Assembly: GCA_019244945.1 (NCBI GenBank)
Contig: JAFASD010000347.1
Span: 1 to 12,774, forward strand
Direction of reading: 5' to 3'
Origin: Acidobacteriaceae bacterium
GTDB lineage: Bacteria > Acidobacteriota > Terriglobia > Bryobacterales > Bryobacteraceae
DNA length: 12,774 nucleotides
The notes below the pieces were generated by a model, which did no database searches, was not told where the DNA came from, and saw only the letters and a list, made by a program, of their open reading frames with translations. The translations under genes and the position numbers were made by a program. Shown piece after piece: positions 8,401 through 12,774 of the stretch (its first letter is position 1; each line of letters begins with the position of its first letter).

Positions 8401-9747
8401 CCGTCTGCCGTTCCCGCTAAAGACACTCAAAACGAGTTTTGCGGGGAAAACTTCCGTGGCCCGTTTCCGATTATTAACTGCACTCTCAACCTGGGCGGTA
8501 GTTCAGATCTGACCATTCATACGCGTCAGAGTGCTTCATTCTCGGTTACTCCTCTCTTTAGTGGCGCAACCCGAAAAAAAGTAGGTTACGCGCCTACTCC
8601 TCCAAATGAAGAAGCACGCTGCTTCGCTGGCGGCGCAACGCTCGGTGAGGCAATCTCCGTATCGGGAGCCGCGGCCAGCCCGAACATGGGCTACAACACC
8701 TCCCCGCTCGTTTCGTTCCTGATGACTCTGTTCAATGTGCGCCTCGGCTGGTGGTTCCCAAATCCTGCAAAATCGGCCTGGTACAAGGACCGTCCTCCAA
8801 GCGGCCGCTATTTGGGAAGCGAACTGCTGGGAATCGCCAACGAGAATCGCGATTTCGTGAACATATCGGATGGAGGACATTTCGAGAATCTCGGCGTTTA
8901 TGAGCTAATCCGGCGCAAAGCGCGCGTGATTGTCACGTCGGACGCCGAGTGCGATGAGACGCTGACATTCGGCAGCCTCGGTAAATTGGTACGCATCGCC
9001 GAAACGGATTTCGGAGCCAAGATTGAACTGGATGTTTCCTCCATCCGAAAGGAACCTGAAATAGATCGCAGCAGGGCACACTGTGCGGTTGGAAAGATCA
9101 CCTACAGTAACGGTACTCACGGTTATTTAATTTACATCAAATCTTCTATTACGGGTGACGAGGATATCGGCGTGGCCCAGTATCGTTCCGGTCATCCGAC
9201 CTTTCCACATGAGAGCACCGGCAATCAGTTTTACTCCGAAGATCAGTTTGAAGCGTACCGTCGACTTGGCTATCACATAACCGACCGTACGTTCCGCGAC
9301 GCTAAAGATGAAGCGACGCTATTCGAAATCGCGGCAAAACTGTACGACATCTGGGCGCCTGCGGGTTTCATGACGACATCATTCCTGCAGCACACCACGA
9401 CGCTGGATAGAATTCTGGATCGATTGAGAGGCAATGAAGAGCTATCGGCGCTGTTTTCAGAGCTGACCGGCGGCCATTTAGCGCAGGGCTCCTTGACGCC
9501 TGCCCAAGACGCCGCTTGCATGGAGCTAATCCAACTGATGGAGAACGTGTTTCTGGATCTCAGGCTGGACGATTTTTGGGATCACCCAGACAATCGCGGC
9601 TGGGTTTTGCTGTTTGCCGGGTTCGCAAGAAGTCCTAAATTCCAGGAATCATGGAACCGGCACCGCTGTACGTATGGCATTCGATTCGAATACTTCTGCA
9701 GCCAGCGTTTGGGATTGGAACGAGACCGACCGATTATTCGGGTGTAA
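5419..9747 (+). CDS. Polytopic membrane patatin-like phospholipase
   Basis: The protein has 1442 residues from GTG 5419, with AGAGGAG at 5407-5413. It is predicted to be a serine lipid acyl hydrolase. The oxyanion-hole loop is SGGGIR (459-464). The nucleophile is S492 in TVSGG, with Thr in place of the first Gly of GxSxG. The catalytic Asp is D1151 in SDGGHFENLGVYEL. Residues 1-450 are soluble, helical and unrecognised. Between Ser and Asp lie about nine or ten hydrophobic segments (roughly 553-575, 597-614, 634-656, 681-697, 708-727, 751-776, 791-818, 827-846, 866-888, 910-935). After the Asp come motifs I associate with large bacterial patatin-like proteins: FGSLGKLVR, HPTFPHEST-NQFYSEDQFEAYRRLG and a C-terminal HPDNRGW. 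The protein probably sits in the inner membrane. Substrate and physiological role are unknown. It is transcribed alone, divergently from the exported-protein operon. Confidence 0.9.
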   Translation: MAEPEAEAWPRLKELHDLLLAGKSAEQRRLLRLHEETGFVSSDEREIQFRRELDAELARIADAEFRAQCNAPGPGSNGGALPYFSALLQDSPAFVQYLNVYLYFSVRFAAGRIFAACSPKQIDEAECNEPIAALPPPPVCQEGWNNAGAVEEFLELARTADLRDPVEKALRFLDGFTATGEKLEARNPAEGEETHFELWLKRLYFKHADSAEEQRKFQEKQAYFADLADAMLAWARSRYQFYTALERRSLAKRSWVDEWERKTSEVWKEGLWTVNNPIAARCALVDFYWLAKILRADVSQSGEVTYRERSWLYLLAIRRAMEPDIKDEARTKSKAETLRIEEVLRSAFGYACDLIQNAVEIANECADWNANPEKYAFPPAAITDPGPKEGSWRPEAWREVEDREHIEITVHRKERDHQSIPGSVRINDGPCPESEKPSGWSRRVWTGEQLDNVIGLAFSGGGIRSATFNLGVLQKLQELDLLRHIDYLSTVSGGGYIGSWLVGNVRRTRYWLSRMTNWDASIEHLRRYSNYLAPHTGILSPDTWSIGLTWVRNALLIQITAFVWLAVILMFTLDLKKLVFEWARDGQTDPMSAPHWALVGSMVVILAAILFFLSHERLPRTHIARGIFVRGNGFTIGAASLAWFGCFLTAGLLWGQARSHPDEFTEFSKILIGSFQDWSKWVILLFCSSIALIALFSVGRHKLRKPSGVIAAAILVPAVAYLALCGELRIFGALIENALSQQCPYLERLDWVAFVVGPFISMVGIALAIAIFIGLVGRAAPDWTREWWTRYGAWIAMIGTVAFIVVTAAVVAPWGVLQLTQLRVKWPVISGAVGWIGSTISGLLAGKSSKTGEGGERSKTLEIIARVGGFLFIVGAVAVSSTVVYLILREALGDDAESYAYNLQRIIEIQAGALGIAWMWILPVLTAGLGWVFSKRFDLNTFSLNQFYRNRLVRCYLGATRWQPGKRREHPFTGFDQKDDILLSDLRALRLSETPSAVPAKDTQNEFCGENFRGPFPIINCTLNLGGSSDLTIHTRQSASFSVTPLFSGATRKKVGYAPTPPNEEARCFAGGATLGEAISVSGAAASPNMGYNTSPLVSFLMTLFNVRLGWWFPNPAKSAWYKDRPPSGRYLGSELLGIANENRDFVNISDGGHFENLGVYELIRRKARVIVTSDAECDETLTFGSLGKLVRIAETDFGAKIELDVSSIRKEPEIDRSRAHCAVGKITYSNGTHGYLIYIKSSITGDEDIGVAQYRSGHPTFPHESTGNQFYSEDQFEAYRRLGYHITDRTFRDAKDEATLFEIAAKLYDIWAPAGFMTTSFLQHTTTLDRILDRLRGNEELSALFSELTGGHLAQGSLTPAQDAACMELIQLMENVFLDLRLDDFWDHPDNRGWVLLFAGFARSPKFQESWNRHRCTYGIRFEYFCSQRLGLERDRPIIRV

Positions 9748-9777
9748 GCGCCGACATAATTCCTTTGGCTCTTCCCA

Positions 9778-9815
9778 GGGAGACTGTCGTCCCCAAACGA
9801 TTTCCGGGGAATCGT
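9778..9815 (+). other. Two tandem stem-loops after the patatin gene
   Basis: The first stem pairs GGG (9778-9780) with CCC (9792-9794) and GAC (9782-9784) with GTC (9789-9791), with one bulged A and a TGTC loop. The second is ACGATT (9797-9802) with AATCGT (9810-9815) around a 7-base loop. They lie 30-70 bases after the stop codon and before the tRNA promoter. No T tract follows, so a classical intrinsic terminator is not shown. They could mark or protect the mRNA 3' end. Confidence 0.3.
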
Positions 9816-9842
9816 CTAAGCGCTCGAACGTAATAAGAGAGA

Positions 9843-9848
9843 TACAAT
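9843..9848 (+). promoter_or_regulatory. Probable -10 box for tRNA-Gly
   Basis: TACAAT (5 of 6 to TATAAT) ends 19 bases before the tRNA, which would give a start near 9855 and a short leader of about 13 bases. No good -35 hexamer is seen at the standard distance. TCGAAC at 9824 is too close (13-base spacer), so the call rests on the -10 alone. Confidence 0.35.
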
Positions 9849-9867
9849 TGTGTTGCGCGTTCGGTGT

Positions 9868-9942
9868 GCGGGAGTAACTCAATGGTAGAGTCACAGCCTT
9901 CCAAGCTGTTGGTTGCGAGTTCGATTCTCGTCTCCCGCTCCA
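9868..9942 (+). tRNA. tRNA-Gly (anticodon TCC) with encoded CCA
   Basis: A full cloverleaf can be folded. The acceptor stem is GCGGGAG (9868-9874) with CTCCCGC (9932-9938), and the D stem is ACTC/GAGT. The anticodon stem is ACAGC/GCTGT around a CTTCCAA loop with anticodon TCC at 9900-9902. The T stem is GCGAG/CTCGT with loop TTCGATT. The discriminator base is T9939 and CCA is genomically encoded at 9940-9942. All stems pair, with one G-T at the base of the T stem. It stands alone, with no tRNA neighbours. Open frames on the opposite strand across it are artefacts. Confidence 0.97.
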
Positions 9943-9970
9943 CGCCTTCCAGCGGGAACGCAACGGTCTG

Positions 9971-10330
9971 CTAGGCCGATGCGCCTGCGCCGAAGCTCTC
10001 CACAGCTTTTTTCTCGTCGTCAAATGCGACGAAGATGGTGTAGAGCTTCGTGACCTGCATCAGATCTTTCATTTTTCCCTGGATATTCAGTAGTTTTACT
10101 GCACCGCCTTGATTGGTGGCGGTGGTGTAGGCGCCTACTAATTCGCCCAATCCGGCGCTGTCCACGTAGCCTACGTGCGCCATGTTGAGCACGATGTTCT
10201 TGGTTCCTTGTGCGAGCAGAGATCTCAGTTCGTCTCGCAATATTCCCGTGTTTTCGCCCAGCGTAATTTTCCCGTTGAGATCCACGATTGCCACATTTCC
10301 GACCCGTCGAGTCCTTGCAGTCAGCGCCAT
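9971..10330 (-). CDS. STAS-domain anti-sigma factor antagonist (SpoIIAA/RsbV-like)
   Basis: The protein has 119 residues from ATG 10330, with AAGGA 8-9 bases upstream. It is a single STAS domain: a β-rich N-terminus (VGNVAIVDLNGKI), then ELRSLLAQGTKNIVLNMAHVGYVDSAGLGELVGAY. The serine in VDSAGLGEL (S58) matches the residue phosphorylated by a partner switch kinase in SpoIIAA and RsbV. In that family the unphosphorylated protein binds the anti-sigma factor and frees the sigma factor. No switch kinase, phosphatase or sigma factor gene is adjacent, so the partner is unknown. The gene is divergent from the Hsp70-like gene and converges on the tRNA, with 28 bases between. In some bacteria stand-alone copies serve in stress responses or other signalling. 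Confidence 0.93.
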   Translation of the reverse strand: MALTARTRRVGNVAIVDLNGKITLGENTGILRDELRSLLAQGTKNIVLNMAHVGYVDSAGLGELVGAYTTATNQGGAVKLLNIQGKMKDLMQVTKLYTIFVAFDDEKKAVESFGAGASA

Positions 10331-10352
10331 ATGAAAGTTCCTTTTAGGTAAA

Positions 10353-10380
10353 TCAGATCGTATCTGAGCGTTTCATTCTA
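10353..10380 (-). promoter_or_regulatory. Probable -10 box and overlapping palindrome upstream of the STAS gene
   Basis: The minus strand has TAGAAT (10380-10375, 5 of 6 to TATAAT), predicting a start near 10368. Immediately downstream is the perfect inverted repeat TCAGAT-CGT-ATCTGA (10353-10367), occupying about the first 15 transcribed bases. It could be a repressor operator or a 5' hairpin that stabilises the mRNA. No convincing -35 is seen. Confidence 0.35.
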
Positions 10381-10441
10381 GCGCACTCGGTGTGAAGCAG
10401 ATTGGTTTAAGCCAGCTTCGCGGTTTGCGTTCAGCTGTCGC

Positions 10442-10447
10442 TACACT
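10442..10447 (+). promoter_or_regulatory. Possible -10 box for a leaderless Hsp70-like transcript
   Basis: TACACT (TAnnnT pattern, 4 of 6 to TATAAT) is followed by six bases and then ATG at 10454, so transcription would start at or next to the start codon. The same stretch has no purine-rich ribosome binding site. No -35 is found at 16-19 bases upstream. The arrangement fits leaderless transcription but the hexamer is only moderate. Confidence 0.3.
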
Positions 10448-10453
10448 GGCAAG

Positions 10454-12025
10454 ATGAGGTTGGGTGTTGACTTCGGGACGAACCGCATTGTGGTCGCAGC
10501 GGCGGATCGCGGCAACTATCCGCTGGTCTCGTTTGAAGGCGCGGAAGGGAGTACCGCCGACTGGTATCCCTCGCTAATCGCGCTGCACGGGCATGAGCGA
10601 TGTTACGGGTGGGAAGCCTGGCAGAAGCAGGTTGACGATGCGTGGACGGTGGTTCGTTCTATCAAGCGGTTGCTCGAAGACGCAGGTCCTCAAACGGTAC
10701 TTGACATAGGCGAGCAGCAGGTCCCGCTGAACGAGTTGCTGAGCGGACTGGCGTCGGCACTGCATACGGCGCTTCGCGAGAGCTCGAATTTGCGGCTTCC
10801 GGCCGGAGCCGTTCTCGAAATCGTGCTTGGGGTCCCGGCTCACGCCAACAGCAATCAGCGATATCTCACAATCGAGGCTTTTCGTTCGGCTGGTTTCATC
10901 GTGTCGGGTATTTTGAATGAGCCGAGCGCGGCCAGTATCGAGTTTGGACACCGGCAGCGCCAAAGTAAGTCAAGCCCGGAAACGATTCTGGTTTACGACT
11001 TAGGCGGAGGAACCTTCGACGCCTCGCTCGTGAAACTCGACGAGAACGTTCATGACGTCATCGCATCAGAGGGCATTCCGACGATCGGCGGGGATGATTT
11101 CGACCAGATTCTAGCGGATCTGGCGCTCGAAGGAGCGAAGGTTGGGCAATCTGTGCGTGATGGGCTCTCCGCCGCTGCATGGTTTCGCCTGTTAGAAGAA
11201 TGCCGCACGAAAAAGGAATCGTTGAACCCGAATTCCCGGCGCATCATTATTGATCTGGAGCACGTGGATCCAAGTTGGGAAAGCGTTCAGATCTCGGTCG
11301 CGGATTTCTATGACGCAGCGCGACCGTTGGTCGAGGAGACCATGGCCGCTACTGAAGACTTGCTCTCGAGAGAAAGCGATGGGCAGTTTGAAGCGCTATA
11401 CATCACGGGAGGAGGGAGCGAACTTCCGCTGGTTGCGCGCGTTCTGCGCGAGAGATTTGGACGGCGAGTGCGCCGCTCCGCTTATACGCGATCGGCTACG
11501 GCGATAGGACTCGCGATTCAGGCCAGCCAGCCGGAGACTTATCGGTTGAGTGAACGGCTGGCTCGATTTTTCGGAGTGTGGCGAGAGACGGATGCGGGTT
11601 CGCGCATTCTTTTTGACCCGTTGTTCGAAAAAGGGATGAGCCTTCCTGCGCCAGGCGAAAAGCCGCTCATGCTGCGTCGCGATTACACCCCAGTTCACAA
11701 CATCGGGCATTTTCGATTTTTCGAATGCAGTCATCGGACCGAAGGCGGTGCACCCACGGGGGACATCAGTTTGTGGGATGAAATCCGATTCCCGTTCGAG
11801 CCTGCGTTAGAAACGGAAGAGGATCTCACAGCAGTTCCCGTTCGGCGCTACGGCGATTCGAACGGGAACGGGGTGGAGGAGCTCTATACGTGCGATTCGG
11901 GCGGATCGATCAGCGTAACGATCACGAACCGAGCTTCCGGCCATTCCCGAACGTATCGGTTAGGGCGTTGGTCGCATCAGGCCAAATCTGTAAAGCCAGG
12001 GCGGCGCGGGAAGAGAGGATCCTGA
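10454..12025 (+). CDS. Hsp70/DnaK-like ATPase with short atypical C-terminus
   Basis: The protein has 523 residues, against about 640 for DnaK. The actin-type ATPase domain is complete: phosphate-1 loop LGVDFGTNR (3-11), NEPSAAS (155-161), phosphate-2 loop VYDLGGGTFDAS (180-191), GGDDFD (212-217) and the adenosine loop YITGGGSELP (316-325). After about residue 360 the canonical substrate-binding sandwich and helical lid are not recognisable. There is instead a β-rich region (SISVTITN near the end) and a basic tail (AKSVKPGRRGKRGS). No J-protein or nucleotide-exchange gene is nearby. It is probably a cytoplasmic chaperone-like ATPase with a specialised client, not the housekeeping DnaK. No Shine-Dalgarno is visible before ATG 10454. 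It converges on the efflux gene with 13 bases between stops. Confidence 0.9.
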   Translation: MRLGVDFGTNRIVVAAADRGNYPLVSFEGAEGSTADWYPSLIALHGHERCYGWEAWQKQVDDAWTVVRSIKRLLEDAGPQTVLDIGEQQVPLNELLSGLASALHTALRESSNLRLPAGAVLEIVLGVPAHANSNQRYLTIEAFRSAGFIVSGILNEPSAASIEFGHRQRQSKSSPETILVYDLGGGTFDASLVKLDENVHDVIASEGIPTIGGDDFDQILADLALEGAKVGQSVRDGLSAAAWFRLLEECRTKKESLNPNSRRIIIDLEHVDPSWESVQISVADFYDAARPLVEETMAATEDLLSRESDGQFEALYITGGGSELPLVARVLRERFGRRVRRSAYTRSATAIGLAIQASQPETYRLSERLARFFGVWRETDAGSRILFDPLFEKGMSLPAPGEKPLMLRRDYTPVHNIGHFRFFECSHRTEGGAPTGDISLWDEIRFPFEPALETEEDLTAVPVRRYGDSNGNGVEELYTCDSGGSISVTITNRASGHSRTYRLGRWSHQAKSVKPGRRGKRGS

Positions 12026-12045
12026 GCGCCGTTAACGCTCATTTT
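12023..12045 (+). terminator. Stem-loop spanning both stop codons of the convergent genes
   Basis: TGAGCG (12023-12028) and CGCTCA (12036-12041) form a 6-bp stem with a 7-base loop, followed by TTTT (12042-12045) on the plus strand. The stem's left arm includes the TGA of the Hsp70-like gene (12023-12025). Its right arm includes the TGA of the efflux gene (12041-12039 on minus). The short T run supports a weak intrinsic terminator for the plus-strand gene. On the minus strand no T run follows. Confidence 0.45.
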
Positions 12046-12774
12046 GGTGGGTTCTCGCCCACTGCGCTGGTCGGGACCGGATTTGGTGGCGGATTGTTTG
12101 GAGCGCCTGGAACAGCCGCCACAGGCGTTAGCGGCGGGGGATTCGGAGCCGCAACAGCCGCTGCGTTGGGCTGCGCCGGTCCGTTCGCCGTCCATTTAGC
12201 TTGCTTTGCGGTGAGAGCATTCACCTTCGGCAGTTCCGAAATGTCCCAACCGCCGCCGAGCGCCATAATCAGCGACACGCTCGCGGTCATTTGGCGAAGC
12301 TGGATCTGCAACTCGGTTTCGCGATTTGTCAGAACGGTGTTTTGGGCGGTGATCACGTTCAGGTAACTATCGACTCCCGCGCGGTAACGCGTCATCGATA
12401 AATCGAGGTAGCGATTGGAGGAATTCACTGCGGTGTGCTCTTCCACGACCTCCTCGGAGAGGATGCGAAGCGCTGCGAGATTGTCCTCGACGGATTGGAA
12501 GACGGTGAGAACGGTTTGCCTGTAGTTGGCGACGGCTGCATCATAGGCAGCTTGCGCTTGCTCGGTGGCAGCCCGACGCGCTCCAGCTTCAAAGATGGTT
12601 TCGGCTAATTGGGGGCCGAGCGACCAGAAGCGGCTCGGCCAAGTAAACCACTCGAGAAAGTGGGACGTTTCGAAGCCGCCCGTTGCGTTCAGAGTGAGAT
12701 TTGGATAGTAAGCGGCCTTTGCCACGCCGATCTGCGCATTCGCTGCGGCGACTTGACGTTCGGCGGCGGCTATA
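12039..12774 (-). CDS. RND efflux outer-membrane factor (TolC/NodT family), C-terminal part
   Basis: The frame enters at the right edge and runs to TGA 12041-12039, giving 244 residues, about half of the roughly 480-residue family length. Recognisable family features are IGVAKAAYYPNLTL near the edge, W-LGPQLAETIFEAGARRAA, the long α-barrel helices (ATEQAQAAYDAAVANYRQTV, FQSVEDNLAALRIL), the repeat-like RYRAGVDSYLNVITAQNTVL and the closing LIMALGGGWD. Such trimeric channels carry substrates from an RND or ABC pump across the outer membrane. After GGGW the protein continues for about 65 residues with a Pro/Ala/Asn-rich tail that is not part of the channel fold. A lipoprotein signal and pump genes would lie outside the window. 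Confidence 0.93.
   Translation of the reverse strand, partial: IAAAERQVAAANAQIGVAKAAYYPNLTLNATGGFETSHFLEWFTWPSRFWSLGPQLAETIFEAGARRAATEQAQAAYDAAVANYRQTVLTVFQSVEDNLAALRILSEEVVEEHTAVNSSNRYLDLSMTRYRAGVDSYLNVITAQNTVLTNRETELQIQLRQMTASVSLIMALGGGWDISELPKVNALTAKQAKWTANGPAQPNAAAVAAPNPPPLTPVAAVPGAPNNPPPNPVPTSAVGENPPK

Noticed and set aside
9868..9942. tRNA-Gly as an integration site for a mobile element
   Set aside because: No copy of the tRNA 3' end is seen elsewhere in the window and there is no integrase or phage gene.
9649..10023. Minus-strand open frames over the tRNA, including one reading METERIELATNSLE-like peptide
   Set aside because: They are antisense translations of tRNA-Gly, a well-known class of spurious protein. 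The actual peptide reads MERETRIELATNSLE and follows the tRNA arms.
11890..12366. 158-codon plus-strand frame rich in Gly/Phe/Ala after the Hsp70-like gene
   Set aside because: It overlaps the end of the Hsp70-like gene and is antisense to the efflux protein. Its Gly-rich part mirrors that protein's Pro-rich tail.

Overview
This window looks like chromosomal DNA of a moderately GC-rich Gram-negative bacterium. A partial TolC/NodT-type outer-membrane efflux protein, two genes with Sec signal peptides and a secretin-like protein imply an outer membrane. The mix of an isolated tRNA-Gly, a stand-alone STAS anti-anti-sigma protein, a short Hsp70-like protein and a NodT-type protein with a Pro-rich tail would fit Acidobacteriota. 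That placement is an impression from protein style, not a demonstrated assignment. I see no insertion sequence, phage gene, CRISPR array or rRNA.

Layout. Positions 1-211 (minus) hold the 5' part of an acidic, unrecognised protein that runs off the left edge. Positions 212-788 have no intact gene, but minus-strand fragments with HNH-like and CxxC-like motifs suggest decayed coding sequence. A two-gene minus-strand operon follows in transcription order: a 202-residue exported protein of unknown function (5055-4447, TTG start) and a 1205-residue exported protein (4406-789). The large protein has scattered secretin-like segments and two long Gly/Ser linkers. A sigma70-type promoter (TCGACA-N17-TAAAAT) drives this operon. 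Diverging from it, and read from its own extended -10 promoter, is a 1442-residue polytopic membrane protein (5419-9747) with a split patatin phospholipase catalytic dyad.

The right third is more ordinary. It carries tRNA-Gly(TCC) with an encoded CCA (9868-9942), a minus-strand STAS anti-sigma-factor antagonist (10330-9971), a divergent Hsp70/DnaK-like ATPase without a full substrate-binding domain (10454-12025) and the C-terminal half of the efflux outer-membrane protein (minus, 12773-12039). The last two genes converge with only 13 bases between their stop codons, and one inverted repeat spans both stops.

How the genes may work together. The most unusual part is the divergent central locus, where a membrane-embedded patatin-type lipase faces an operon for two exported proteins, one secretin-like. 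The shared intergenic region contains a CRP/FNR-like palindrome and small stem-loops. A joint role in membrane-lipid remodelling or export is only an inference from adjacency. STAS and Hsp70 share a promoter region but need not share a function.
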